Source of the DNA: Actinosynnema sp040640215
GTDB taxonomy: Bacteria > Actinomycetota > Actinomycetes > Mycobacteriales > Pseudonocardiaceae
Direction of reading: 5' to 3'
Assembly (NCBI RefSeq): GCF_040640215.1
Contig: NZ_JBFABG010000002.1
Coordinates: forward strand, 620,001-684,000
DNA length: 64,000 nt
Shown here one piece after another: positions 7,641 to 15,953 of this stretch; position 1 is the first letter of the stretch; each line of letters begins with the position of its first letter. The notes below the pieces were generated by a model that had not been told where the DNA came from, did no database searches, and worked only from the letters and a program-made list of their open reading frames with translations. Both the position numbers and the translations under genes were made by a program.

Positions 7641-9179
7641 CTAGCTCTCCTCCTTGAGCAGGTCCCGGGACAGGGAGCCGAACTCCTCGCCGTACCCGGC
7701 CTGGTCGGTGCGCGCCAGGCCACCGACCTCGACAACCGTACGCCCGTCCTCCTGGGGTGTCGCCCGCACCCAGATCCGGCGGCGCTTCACCGTCAGCGAC
7801 ACCACCAGACCCACGATGACCAGCACCGCGAACGCCAGCACCCAGGTCTGGGTCGGGTCGTGGGACACCTGGAGCGACACCCAGTCGCGCACGCCCTCGA
7901 ACCGGATGGTGGTGCCGTCGTCGAGCCTGATCTCCTCGCCGGCCTTCAGGTTCTGCCGGGCGACCTTGGCGAGCTTGCCGCTCTCCACCATCTTCCGGTC
8001 GATGGCGAAGATCGACTGGCCGCGCCCGGAGTCCGTGCCCAGGTCGCCCCGGTAGACGTCGACCGCGACGGCGGGGTCGCGCGCCGCGGGGAAGGCCGAG
8101 TCGAGCAGCTCGCCGTGGAACGCGGCGGTGGGCGCGAGCAGGCCGGTGATCGCGAGCTGGTTCTCGCGGCGCTGCCCGGCGTCGGTCACGCCGGGCGGGT
8201 CGAACTTGGTCGCGCCCTCGGAGGCCAGCGTGAGCTCGTTCACCGGCCGCCACTGGGTCGAGCCGTTGCGCACCTCCCCGTTGGGGAAGGTGACCTTGAA
8301 CAGCGGCGTGTAGCCGTGGCCGAGCAGGTACAGCCGGTCGCCGACGGTCCGCAGCGGGTGGTTCACCCGCAGCGCGTACGGCCGCCAGGTCCCGCTCTCC
8401 AGGTCGTCGCCGGACTGGTACTGGACGTCCGCCTGGAACGTGTCCGCCTGCCCGTTGTCCAGGTAGGTGGCGTGGAAGTCGTCGACCTTGACGCAGAACT
8501 GGTTGAGGTCGGTGCCGTCGACCCGCAGGCCGGGCCGGAACGTGTCGTAGTTGAACACGCCGGAGTTGCAGAACTGGCCGCCCTGGGACTGGACGATGAC
8601 CTGGCCCTCGTAGCCGAACATCTTGCCCAGCGCGAACGCCACCAGCAGGCCGAGCAGGGAGAAGTGGAACAGCAGGTTGCCGGTCTCGCGGAGGAACCCG
8701 CGCTCGGCGCTGACGCTGCGCCCGCCGCCGTCCTCCGCGCGCTCGACCAGCCGCCAGCCCCGGAGCCGGCGCTTCGCCGCCGCCACCACGTCCTCGGGCG
8801 ACGCGGCGCGCTCGGCGGACGCGTGGTGCGGCATCCGGGCCAGGTTGCGCGGGGTGAGCACGGGCTTGGCCCGCATCTGCCGGTAGTACTCCCACGTGCG
8901 CGGCAGCAGGCAGCCGATCAGCGACACGAACAGCAGCACGTAGACGGCCGCGAACCAGGCGCTGGCGTAGACGTCGAAGAACTGGAGCCGGTCCAGCAGC
9001 CGGCCCCACCACCCCTTGTCGGCGAGGTACTCGGTGACCTTCTGCGGGTTCAGCGACCGCTGCGGCAGCAGCGCGCCCGGCATCGCGCCCAGCGCCAGCA
9101 GGAACAGCAGGGTCAGGGCGGTGCGCATGGCGGTGAGGCCGCGCCACGTGTTGCGCAGGAAGGCGAGGGCGGCGCGCAC
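7641..9179 (-). CDS. resB: ResB, System II cytochrome c biogenesis protein
   Basis: 512 residues. N-terminal helices (MRTALTLLFLLALGAMPGALLPQR, a second pair near 65-85, a third near 165-185), a large extracytoplasmic domain, and a final helix (about 450-475) before a cytoplasmic tail: the ResB/CcsB1 topology. It forms the haem lyase complex with the downstream ccsB. The GTG at 9179 overlaps the ccdA stop by one base and gives the RNTWRGLTAMRT N-terminus usual in the family; an ATG about 19 codons in would cut it. It contains two cysteines in the outer domain (QFCNSG and QFCVK). Confidence 0.93.
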   Translation of the reverse strand: MRAALAFLRNTWRGLTAMRTALTLLFLLALGAMPGALLPQRSLNPQKVTEYLADKGWWGRLLDRLQFFDVYASAWFAAVYVLLFVSLIGCLLPRTWEYYRQMRAKPVLTPRNLARMPHHASAERAASPEDVVAAAKRRLRGWRLVERAEDGGGRSVSAERGFLRETGNLLFHFSLLGLLVAFALGKMFGYEGQVIVQSQGGQFCNSGVFNYDTFRPGLRVDGTDLNQFCVKVDDFHATYLDNGQADTFQADVQYQSGDDLESGTWRPYALRVNHPLRTVGDRLYLLGHGYTPLFKVTFPNGEVRNGSTQWRPVNELTLASEGATKFDPPGVTDAGQRRENQLAITGLLAPTAAFHGELLDSAFPAARDPAVAVDVYRGDLGTDSGRGQSIFAIDRKMVESGKLAKVARQNLKAGEEIRLDDGTTIRFEGVRDWVSLQVSHDPTQTWVLAFAVLVIVGLVVSLTVKRRRIWVRATPQEDGRTVVEVGGLARTDQAGYGEEFGSLSRDLLKEES

Positions 9180-9964
9180 TACAACGGCAGTTCGAGGTCG
9201 TTGACCACGGCGTCGCGCAGCCAGAGCACGAAGTCGCCCCAGAGCCCGGTGACCAGCGCGACGCCGACCGCGATCAGCAGCGCGCCGCCGAACACCTGCA
9301 CCTGCCGCACGTGGGTGCGCAGCCAGCCGGTGACCCGGACCGCCCACCGCGCGCCCAGCGCGATCAGCACGAACGGCAGCCCCAGGCCGAGGCAGTAGGC
9401 GACCACGAGGACCGCGCCGCGCGCGGTGGCCGAGCCGACCTCGGTGCTGCGCGCCAGGGCCAGCACGCCGGCCAGCGTCGGCCCGACGCACGGGGTCCAG
9501 CCCAGGGCGAAGATCCCGCCCAGGACCGGCGCGCCGATCAGGCCGCCGCGCGGGGTGCGGTGCAGCCGGACGTCCTTTTGCAGCGCGGGGACCAAACCGA
9601 TGAACACCAGGCCCATGGCGATGGTGACGACGCCGCCGATGCGCTGAAACACGTCGGCGTCGAAGTAGAGGGTGTCGGTGAGCCCGAGGACCACGAACGA
9701 CGTCAGGCTGAACACGATCGTGAAGCCCAGCACGAACAGCAGCGCCGCGCCCGCGACCCGCCAGCGCCCGGACTTGCGCGCCTCGCCGGTGTCCACGGCG
9801 GGTGCCTCCGCGCCGACCAGGCCGGCCAGGTAGGCGAGGTAGCCGGGGACCAGCGGGACCACGCACGGCGAGGCGAACGAGATCGCACCGGCCAGCACGG
9901 CGAGGCCCACGGCCAGTCCCAGCGGTCCGGACATCGCCAGTTGCGTCGTCGGGTCCACGGCCAC
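9179..9964 (-). CDS. ccdA: CcdA, membrane thiol-disulfide interchange protein
   Basis: About 261 residues, six predicted transmembrane helices in two inverted halves, each with a redox cysteine after proline: SFASPCVVPLVPGY and GWTPCVGPTLAG. CcdA carries electrons across the membrane to keep apocytochrome and TlpA/ResA thiols reduced. The first residues are uncertain: GTG at 9964 is preferred over an upstream start at 9997, and a second GTG lies at 9958. It heads the ccdA-resB-ccsB operon. Confidence 0.92.
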   Translation of the reverse strand: MAVDPTTQLAMSGPLGLAVGLAVLAGAISFASPCVVPLVPGYLAYLAGLVGAEAPAVDTGEARKSGRWRVAGAALLFVLGFTIVFSLTSFVVLGLTDTLYFDADVFQRIGGVVTIAMGLVFIGLVPALQKDVRLHRTPRGGLIGAPVLGGIFALGWTPCVGPTLAGVLALARSTEVGSATARGAVLVVAYCLGLGLPFVLIALGARWAVRVTGWLRTHVRQVQVFGGALLIAVGVALVTGLWGDFVLWLRDAVVNDLELPL

Positions 9965-10033
9965 CAGGGTAGGTACGGGCCTCGGGGAGCCGCCCACCGG
10001 ACTCCCTTAGCGGCGACCTGGGTCACACCCGGC

Positions 10034-10053
10034 GGGGGTACCTGAGGACCCCC
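10034..10053. other. Hairpin between divergent ccdA and the M64 peptidase gene
   Basis: GGGGGT (10034-10039) and ACCCCC (10048-10053) can pair, extended by CC/GG with one bulged base. It lies between divergent genes, so it is more likely a regulatory or structural element than a terminator. Confidence 0.3.
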
Positions 10054-10078
10054 ATCGGTTAAACCCGACTTTCCACCC

Positions 10079-10107
10079 TTGTGAGTGAGCGGCCCGATTC
10101 ATAGCGT
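10079..10107 (+). promoter_or_regulatory. Leaderless promoter of the M64 peptidase gene
   Basis: TTGTGA (10079-10084), an exact 17-base spacer and TAGCGT (10102-10107), with the ATG at 10115 seven bases later. This supports the ATG over the in-frame GTG at 10085, which lies upstream of the inferred transcription start. Confidence 0.6.
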
Positions 10108-10114
10108 GAGTTCC

Positions 10115-11071
10115 ATGCGCGTGAGCCGACTGACCCTGCCGGTCTTGGCCGTCGCACTCGTCGCCGCCACCGCCCCCGCGAGCGGTGGCGCGGTCGAGTC
10201 CGCTGTGGAGTGGCGGGAGGTGTTCTCGCCGGACGGCACGATCACCCGGGCCGCCGTCCCGGTCGCGGCGGAGCCGAGAGCCGAGGCGGCCGAGGTGACC
10301 GCCGAGGTCGTGCCGATCCAGCGGACCGGTGACGCGGACCAGCGCTTCGACCTGGTGTTCGTCGGGGACGGGTACACCTCGTCCGAACTGGGTGCCTACC
10401 ACGGGCACGTGGTGGACAAGTGGGCAGAGCTGTCCGCCGTGGAGCCGTTCAAGTCCTACAAGCAGTACTTCAACGTGTGGCAGGTCGACGTCGTGTCGAA
10501 CGAGTCCGGTGTGGACCACGACCCGGCGCTCGGGTCGGCCAAGGACACCGCGCTGGACATGGGTTTCTGGTGCCAGGGCCGGGACGTGGACACCGAGCGG
10601 CTGCTGTGCGTGAACCAGGCGAAGGCGGGCCAGTTCGGCGCGCTCGCGCCGGGCGCGGACCAGATCATCGCGCTGGGCAACACCGCCAAGTACGGCGGGG
10701 CGGGCGGCGGCGTCGCCACGGCGGCGGGCGCGAACGCCCAGGCCGGGCAGATCGCCGTGCACGAGCTCGGGCACTCCATCGGCGGGCTGGCCGACGAGTA
10801 CGACTACCCGTACGACCGGTACGCGGGTGACGAGCCGGCCGAGCCGAACGCCACCGCCGACGCGAGCGGCGCGAAGTGGTCCCGCTACCTGGGGCAGACC
10901 TCCCCCGACGGCGGGACGGTCGGCGCGTACGAGGGCAGCCGGTACCACCGGTACGGCCTGTACCGGCCCACCGAGAACTCGATCATGCGCACGCTGGGCC
11001 GCGAGTTCAACCTCGTCGGCCGCGAGGCGATGGTCGACGCGTTCAAGACGAAGATCCCCGAGCTCAGGTGA
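10115..11071 (+). CDS. Secreted M64-family zinc metallopeptidase (IgA peptidase-like)
   Basis: 318 residues. A Sec signal peptide (MRVSRLTLPVLAVALVAATA, likely cut after APASG) leads to an exported domain with DLVFVGDGYTSSE, the typical start of Peptidase_M64, and the extended zinc motif HELGHSIGGLADEYD (HELGH at 216-220; the later Asp is the third ligand). Two cysteines near 153 and 165 may pair. The family name comes from a Clostridium IgA protease; the substrate here is unknown. It sits between ccdA and the TlpA gene, an insertion into an otherwise conserved cytochrome c cluster. Confidence 0.9.
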   Translation: MRVSRLTLPVLAVALVAATAPASGGAVESAVEWREVFSPDGTITRAAVPVAAEPRAEAAEVTAEVVPIQRTGDADQRFDLVFVGDGYTSSELGAYHGHVVDKWAELSAVEPFKSYKQYFNVWQVDVVSNESGVDHDPALGSAKDTALDMGFWCQGRDVDTERLLCVNQAKAGQFGALAPGADQIIALGNTAKYGGAGGGVATAAGANAQAGQIAVHELGHSIGGLADEYDYPYDRYAGDEPAEPNATADASGAKWSRYLGQTSPDGGTVGAYEGSRYHRYGLYRPTENSIMRTLGREFNLVGREAMVDAFKTKIPELR

Positions 11072-11093
11072 GGGGAGCGCCACGCCGCTCCCC
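11072..11093. terminator. Bidirectional hairpin between convergent M64 and tlpA-like genes
   Basis: GGGGAGCG and CGCTCCCC form a perfect 8-bp stem with a 6-base loop between stops at 11071 and 11099. Confidence 0.65.
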
Positions 11094-11098
11094 CACGC

Positions 11099-11674
11099 CT
11101 ACCCCTCGGCGGCGAGCTCCTTCACCAGCGGCACCAGGTCGGTCGCGATCAGGCTCTCCAGGAACACCGCCGCCACCCGGTGCCCCTTGTCCAGCACGAT
11201 CGTGGTGGGCACGGTGTTCGGCGGCAGGCCCTTGAACGCCAGCAGCGTCCGGCCCGACTCGTCGTAGATCGACGGGTAGTCGAGCTCGCGGTTCCGCATG
11301 AAGTCGCGGGGCTGCTCGGCGGAGCTCTCCTTCACCGCGATGCCCAGCACCTGCACGCCCAGCGGGCCGGTCTCGTCCTGCACCTTCTGGAGCTCGGGCG
11401 ACTCCGTGCGGCACGGACCGCACCACGAACCCCAGACGTTGACCACCACGACCTTGCCCGCGTAGTCGGCCAGCGACACCGTCCGGCCCTCCTCGCGCAC
11501 GTCCGGCCCGGACAGCGCGCGCACCGCCTTGCGCTGCTCGCCGTCGTACCGGATGCGCACCTGGCCGTCGGGCGCGACGAATTGGAAGTCCGAGCCGGTC
11601 ACCACGGCGTCGTCGCCGGTCGTGCACGCCGTCGCCGCGAGCAGCAGCGACAGCGCCACCGCCGCCCGCTTCAC
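11099..11674 (-). CDS. TlpA/ResA-like thiol-disulfide oxidoreductase lipoprotein
   Basis: 191 residues. A lipoprotein signal (LLLAATAC, Cys17) anchors it outside the membrane. The thioredoxin domain has the active site WCGPC (C85, C88) and a cis-proline in NTVPTT. It would reduce apocytochrome c cysteines before haem attachment, taking electrons from CcdA. It matches Rv0526 in the hemL-Rv0525-Rv0526-ccdA-resB-ccsA order. Its ATG overlaps the stop of the upstream phosphatase gene by four bases. Confidence 0.92.
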   Translation of the reverse strand: MKRAAVALSLLLAATACTTGDDAVVTGSDFQFVAPDGQVRIRYDGEQRKAVRALSGPDVREEGRTVSLADYAGKVVVVNVWGSWCGPCRTESPELQKVQDETGPLGVQVLGIAVKESSAEQPRDFMRNRELDYPSIYDESGRTLLAFKGLPPNTVPTTIVLDKGHRVAAVFLESLIATDLVPLVKELAAEG

Positions 11675-12297
11675 GCGCCCGTCACCCGGGGGCTCGTCGC
11701 GCCGGCGGGCTCGGTGTAGACGACCCGGACCAGCTCCTCACCCTCGAACACCAGGCTGGTCAGCGACGCGAGCGAGCACTCCCGGCGGCGCGGGTCGTGC
11801 CACATCCGCTTGCCCTCCAGGAACCGCCGCAGCGTCCAGATCGGCAACTGGTGCGACACGCACACCGCCTCGTGGCCCTCGGCCGCCGCGCGCGCCCGCT
11901 GGACCGCGCCGAGCATCCGGTGCGCGATCTCCAGGTACGGCTCGCCCCACGACGGCCGGAACGGGTTGACCAGCTTCGGCCAGTGCTTCGGCGAGCGCAG
12001 CGCGCCGTCGCCGACCGCGACCTTGAGGCCCTCGAACTTGTTGCCCGCCTCGATCAGCCGGTTGTCGGTGGCCAGGTCGAGCCGGTGCGAGTCGACGATC
12101 GGCCCGGCGGTCTGCCGCGCCCGGTCCAGCGGGGAGGCCACGACGTGCGCGACGTCGTGGTCGGCGAGGTGCTCGGCGACGACCAGGGCCTGCTGCCTGC
12201 CCCGCTCGGACAGCGCGAAGCCCGGCAGCCGGCCGTAGAGGATTCCGGTCGGGTTGTGGACCTCGCCGTGGCGGAGCAGGTGCACGACGGTCTTCAC
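11671..12297 (-). CDS. Histidine phosphatase (phosphoglycerate mutase-like), Rv0525 type
   Basis: 208 residues. LLRHGEVHNP carries the phospho-acceptor histidine, SPLDRARQTA the second arginine, and CVSHQLPIW the catalytic C-terminal histidine. It lacks the long insertions of glycolytic mutases, so a phosphatase acting on small molecules is likelier. GTG start at 12297 overlaps the hemL stop (GTGA). The conserved coupling to hemL and the redox lipoprotein suggests a role in haem or cytochrome metabolism, but the substrate is unknown. Confidence 0.88.
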   Translation of the reverse strand: MKTVVHLLRHGEVHNPTGILYGRLPGFALSERGRQQALVVAEHLADHDVAHVVASPLDRARQTAGPIVDSHRLDLATDNRLIEAGNKFEGLKVAVGDGALRSPKHWPKLVNPFRPSWGEPYLEIAHRMLGAVQRARAAAEGHEAVCVSHQLPIWTLRRFLEGKRMWHDPRRRECSLASLTSLVFEGEELVRVVYTEPAGATSPRVTGA

Positions 12298-13583
12298 GGC
12301 GTGGCCTCCGCGGCGGCGCGGGCGGCGTGGGGCAGGGCGTCGGCGATCACCGCGAAGTCCTCCTCGGTCATGGCGGCGTTGACGAACCACGCCTCGAACG
12401 CGCTGGGCGGCGGGTAGACGCCGCGCTCCAGCAGGGCGTGGAAGAACGGCGGGAAGCGCCAGGTCAGCGCGGCCTGCGCGGCGGCGTAGTCGACCACCTC
12501 GTGCTCGGTGAAGAAGACGCTGACCAGGTTGCCCGCGAACTGCACGCGGTGCGGCACGCCGGCGTCGGTCAGGGCGGCGGTGAACAGCGCGCCCAGGCGG
12601 TCCGCGTTGGCGTCCAGCGCCCGGTACACGTCGTCGGTCGCGGCGCGCAGCGTGGCCAGGCCCGCCGCGACCGCCACCGGGTTCCCGGACAGCGTGCCGG
12701 CCTGGTAGACCGGGCCGGCCGGGGCGAGCTTCGCCATCACGTCGGCGCGCCCGCCGAACGCGGCGGCCGGCAGCCCGCCGGACATCACCTTGCCGAACGT
12801 GTACAGGTCGCCGGCCACCTGCTCCAGGCCGAACCAGCCCGCCCGGGACACCCGGAAGCCGGTCATCACCTCGTCCATGACCAGCAGCGCGCCGTGGGCG
12901 TGGCACAGCTCCAGCAGCTCGGCGTTGTGCCTGGGCGCGACCGCGCCCATGTTGCCCGCCGCCGCCTCGGTGATCACGCAGGCGATCTCGTCCGGGTGCT
13001 CGGCGAACGCGGCCCGCACGGCGGCCGGGTCGTCGTAGGGCAGCACGATCGTGTCGGCCGCCTGCGCGCCGGTGACGCCGGGCGAGGTGGGCAGGCCGAG
13101 CGTCGCGACGCCGGAGCCCGCCTGGGCGAGCAGGGCGTCCACGTGGCCGTGGTAGCAGCCGGCGAACTTGACGACCTTGCGCCGGCCGGTGAAGCCGCGG
13201 GCCAGGCGGATCGCGCTCATGGTGGCCTCGGTGCCGGAGTTGACCAGGCGCACCCGCTCGACCGGGGCCACCCGGGAGATGATCTCCTCGGCCAGCTCGA
13301 TCTCGCCCTCGGTGGGCGTGCCGAAGGACAGGCCGCGCAGGGCGGCGGCGCGGACGGCCTCGACGACCTGCGGGTGGGCGTGGCCGAGGATCATGGGCCC
13401 CCACGAGGACACCAGGTCCACGTACCGGTTGCCGTCGGCGTCCCACAGGTGCGGACCCTCGCCGCGGACCATGAACCGGGGCGTGCCGCCGACCGAGTGG
13501 AAGGCCCGGACCGGCGAGTTGACGCCACCGGGGATCACCGCCGCCGCGCGCTCGAACAGTGCCTGGGATCGCGTGGAAGTCAC
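12294..13583 (-). CDS. hemL: HemL, glutamate-1-semialdehyde 2,1-aminomutase
   Basis: 429 residues, class III aminotransferase fold. It catalyses the last step of the C5 route to 5-aminolevulinate. GGVNSPVRAF at the N-terminus and the PLP lysine in YTFGKVMSGGLP (about K265) are diagnostic; MDEVMTGFR carries the PLP-binding aspartate. Start GTG at 13583; no clear Shine-Dalgarno is seen and GAGACT lies seven bases upstream, a weak leaderless candidate. HemA, which makes its substrate, is encoded 8 kb away in the rex operon. Confidence 0.97.
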   Translation of the reverse strand: MTSTRSQALFERAAAVIPGGVNSPVRAFHSVGGTPRFMVRGEGPHLWDADGNRYVDLVSSWGPMILGHAHPQVVEAVRAAALRGLSFGTPTEGEIELAEEIISRVAPVERVRLVNSGTEATMSAIRLARGFTGRRKVVKFAGCYHGHVDALLAQAGSGVATLGLPTSPGVTGAQAADTIVLPYDDPAAVRAAFAEHPDEIACVITEAAAGNMGAVAPRHNAELLELCHAHGALLVMDEVMTGFRVSRAGWFGLEQVAGDLYTFGKVMSGGLPAAAFGGRADVMAKLAPAGPVYQAGTLSGNPVAVAAGLATLRAATDDVYRALDANADRLGALFTAALTDAGVPHRVQFAGNLVSVFFTEHEVVDYAAAQAALTWRFPPFFHALLERGVYPPPSAFEAWFVNAAMTEEDFAVIADALPHAARAAAEATP

Positions 13584-13594
13584 GAGGCCCAGTC

Positions 13595-13927
13595 TCACAC
13601 GTCGGGTTCGGCGACCTGCTCCCGACCACGGGTGCGGACCGCGAGCAGGGTCTGCCGGATCGCGTCGAGCACCAGCACGCCCGCCACCGTGCCGAGCCCG
13701 ATCGCACCGCCGAGCCAGTTGCCCAGGTAGCGGGTGGACTCCACCGGCGCGTGGTCGGCGGCGGTGTAGCCGGAGCGCAGCACACCCCGGTTCCAGCACC
13801 ACGCCGCGAGGAGCACCAGCGCGACCGCGAGGACCACTTCACCGACCGCGACGGCGGCGCGCAGGGGCTGGTGCAGCCCCGGTCCGGGGGCGGCTGCGGC
13901 GGGGGCTACGGGCGTGGCAGCGGTCAC
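13595..13927 (-). CDS. Membrane protein of unknown function, 110 aa
   Basis: An Ala/Pro-rich N-terminus, then two transmembrane helices (about 25-45 and 70-90) joined by an outer loop containing RSGYTAADHAPVESTRYLG, and a charged C-terminal tail. GTG start. It lies 11 bases upstream of hemL on the same strand and may be co-transcribed. I recognise no family. Confidence 0.7.
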   Translation of the reverse strand: MTAATPVAPAAAAPGPGLHQPLRAAVAVGEVVLAVALVLLAAWCWNRGVLRSGYTAADHAPVESTRYLGNWLGGAIGLGTVAGVLVLDAIRQTLLAVRTRGREQVAEPDV

Positions 13928-13940
13928 GCGGGTCAGCCTC

Positions 13941-14399
13941 TCACGCCCCGTCGCGCCCCGGAGCCCGGGGCGCGAGCAGCCGGTCCAGTGCGGCGCGCAG
14001 CGCGTCGGCGTCCCGCGCCCAGCCCAGCACGACCTCGCCGTCGGCCAGCCGCACCGGCACCGGCGCGGTGCCGCGCGGCTCGGTCCAGCCGCCGCCGAGC
14101 ACCCGGGCCCCGGCCCGGGGCTCCACCCCGGCCACCTCCGCGATGTCGCGCACCCGCACCTCCTCGCGGCCCAGGTGCAGCGCCGCAGGTGTGAGCAGCA
14201 CGCCGTGCAGCCGTCGCCGGCCCTGCACCCACACCAGCGCGGCGAACGACAGCCCGGCCGCCACGAGCACCCACAGCAGCGGGAACACCGCGCCGGTCAG
14301 CGCCTCGACGCCGAGCCCGACCACGCCGGACACCGGTCCCCACAGCAGCGGCCACCAGGACGCGCCGGGTTCCCGGTAGAGCACGGGCTGGTCGGTCAC
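13941..14399 (-). CDS. Membrane protein with a PH-like cytoplasmic part, 152 aa
   Basis: Two transmembrane helices (about 18-36 and 38-57) followed by a soluble part: GRRRLHGVLLTPAALHL, a DIAEVAGVEP strand and a C-terminal helix DADALRAALDRLL. This layout resembles bacterial PH-like (bPH) membrane proteins; function unknown. GTG start overlaps the upstream stop (GTGA), so it belongs to a coupled run of membrane-protein genes. Confidence 0.7.
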   Translation of the reverse strand: MTDQPVLYREPGASWWPLLWGPVSGVVGLGVEALTGAVFPLLWVLVAAGLSFAALVWVQGRRRLHGVLLTPAALHLGREEVRVRDIAEVAGVEPRAGARVLGGGWTEPRGTAPVPVRLADGEVVLGWARDADALRAALDRLLAPRAPGRDGA

Positions 14400-14932
14400 C
14401 CGGGGTTCCCCGCGAAGTAGTGCCGGGTGCCCGGCAGGAAGCTCAGCACCCCGGCCACCACGGGCAGCACCAGCCGCAGCACGATCACCACCCACGACGC
14501 GGCGTCCGCGCCGCCGGACCGGGAGGCCAGGAGCGCCGCCGCCACGGCCAGGACGCCGATCGCCAGGTATCCCCCGCACAGCGCGATCCGGGCGTGGTGG
14601 CTGCCGCCCAGGAACGCCACCGCGCCCCACACGCCGCCGATCGCGAGGCAGCCGGTGCCGAACAACGTCATCACCGCGCCCAAGCCCGCGAACCCACCCT
14701 GCTCCGCGAGCACCCGCACCACGGTGCCCACCGGCCAGGCCAGCGCCGCGAGCAGCCACACCGCGAACGCCACGAGGACCACGCCGGGTCGGGGCACCAC
14801 CGCCGTCCGCTGGTCGACCTCGCGCATCCCGCCGGGGAAGCCGGGCGGCGGTGGTCCGCCGGTCCGGGGCAGGTGCACGGGACGCATCGGCTGGTCGAAC
14901 GGGTCGAACGGGTCGAACGGCGGTCGCGTCAT
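14396..14932 (-). CDS. Four-helix membrane protein with LP-x4-YF tail, array member 1
   Basis: 178 residues. The Pro-rich N-terminus includes a short Phe-Asp-Pro repeat (PFDPFDPFDQP), and about four transmembrane helices follow. The C-terminus FLPGTRHYF matches the tail of several neighbours. Function unknown. Its stop overlaps the next gene and its ATG overlaps the previous stop, so expression is tightly coupled across the array. Confidence 0.75.
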   Translation of the reverse strand: MTRPPFDPFDPFDQPMRPVHLPRTGGPPPPGFPGGMREVDQRTAVVPRPGVVLVAFAVWLLAALAWPVGTVVRVLAEQGGFAGLGAVMTLFGTGCLAIGGVWGAVAFLGGSHHARIALCGGYLAIGVLAVAAALLASRSGGADAASWVVIVLRLVLPVVAGVLSFLPGTRHYFAGNPG

Positions 14933-15540
14933 CGGCGGTTCGCCGACCTCACGTAGTGGTTGACCGGGGGCAGGAACATGGCCACGCAGCCCAGGACGAC
15001 CGCCCCCAGGAACAGCAGCGCCCAGATCGTGCCCACCAGCCAGTTCGCGTACAGCACCGCGCCGGACCCGAAGCCGATCAGCAGCGCCGCCCCGAGCAGC
15101 AGGGCGGGCGCGGCCAGGACGGCGAGCAGGACGCGCGGCCAGTCCCGCCCGGACCGGAGCTTGAGCGCGCCGACCACGTACGGCACGGCGAGCACCGCGA
15201 AGCCGAGCCCGAACAGCACGGGCGTGAGCTGCGCGCCGATCCGCGCCTCGGTCCGCGTGTTCGGCTCGGGCGTGGCCTGGGAGTCCTGGTAGAGCTGCTC
15301 GGCGAACACGTCCAGGCTGGTGAGGAACACCGCGGGCAGGCCGAGGACCAGCAGTGCGACGCAGGCCAGCCAGCTCCAGGACGCGGCGGTCAGCGCGGCG
15401 GGCCGGGACGGCGCGACCGCGCCGGGGTCGGCCGGCGGCATCGGCGGCGGGTACCCGGCGTAACCGGGCAGCGGTGCGGCCGGCTGTCCGGGCAGGTCGA
15501 CGCGGTGGAACGGCGAGGCGTACGGGTCGTGCTCGGGCAT
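14929..15540 (-). CDS. Four-helix membrane protein with LP-x4-Y tail, array member 2
   Basis: 203 residues. Pro-rich cytoplasmic head (about 1-45), four transmembrane helices, an outer loop rich in acidic and polar residues after helix 1, the shared GRDWPRVLLAVLA segment before helix 3, and the tail MFLPPVNHYVRSANRR. The ATG at 15540 has GGAGAG six bases upstream. Function unknown; same layout as its neighbours at 15950 and 16671. Confidence 0.78.
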   Translation of the reverse strand: MPEHDPYASPFHRVDLPGQPAAPLPGYAGYPPPMPPADPGAVAPSRPAALTAASWSWLACVALLVLGLPAVFLTSLDVFAEQLYQDSQATPEPNTRTEARIGAQLTPVLFGLGFAVLAVPYVVGALKLRSGRDWPRVLLAVLAAPALLLGAALLIGFGSGAVLYANWLVGTIWALLFLGAVVLGCVAMFLPPVNHYVRSANRR

Positions 15541-15560
15541 GGCGCTCTCCGGCGGGGGTG

Positions 15561-15953
15561 CTAGTGCTGCGCCACCCACTCTGCCGTACCGCGCTGCCAG
15601 GTGACCGCCAATCCGGTACCGATCAGGCCCAGCAGCACCACGTTCGGCCCGGCGGACGTGGTCAGCACGATCCACAGCACGTGCACCGCCGCCAGCGCGG
15701 TGAGCGCCCACCGCGCCCACCCGGTGCGCCGCTGGAGCAGCCGGGCGAGCACCGCGTACCCGATCGCGAGCACCACCGCCCCGATCGTGTACTGCACCAC
15801 CCGGTCGGTCGGCGGCGGGCTGTCCGGCGCGGTCGAGAGCCACCCGGCGCGGCGCAGCCACAGGTAGCAGGCACCGAGCGGGAGGAACACCGCCACCACG
15901 TACCAGACCGCCACGGCGGTGCGCGCGGACGGCGGCGGTTCGGGTGCGGTCAC
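15561..15953 (-). CDS. Four-helix membrane protein without the tail motif, 130 aa
   Basis: Four closely spaced transmembrane helices (about 13-30, 52-70, 78-96, 100-117). It has a TGWARWALTALA segment like the WAR motif of its neighbours but lacks both the Pro-rich head and the LP-x4-Y tail. It may be a shortened paralogue. GTG start overlaps the stop of the gene upstream. Function unknown. Confidence 0.72.
   Translation of the reverse strand: MTAPEPPPSARTAVAVWYVVAVFLPLGACYLWLRRAGWLSTAPDSPPPTDRVVQYTIGAVVLAIGYAVLARLLQRRTGWARWALTALAAVHVLWIVLTTSAGPNVVLLGLIGTGLAVTWQRGTAEWVAQH

Noticed and set aside
5041..9147. A 1368-codon open frame on the minus strand
   Set aside because: Only its 5041-6576 part is a gene (MinD-like ATPase). 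The rest is an out-of-frame shadow of ccsB and resB with Arg/Pro/Ala-rich, non-homologous translation.
6699..9398. An 899-codon plus-strand open frame opposite ccsB and resB
   Set aside because: Antisense shadow rich in His/Gln/Arg/Gly repeats, with no homology; stops are rare on this strand simply because of GC content.
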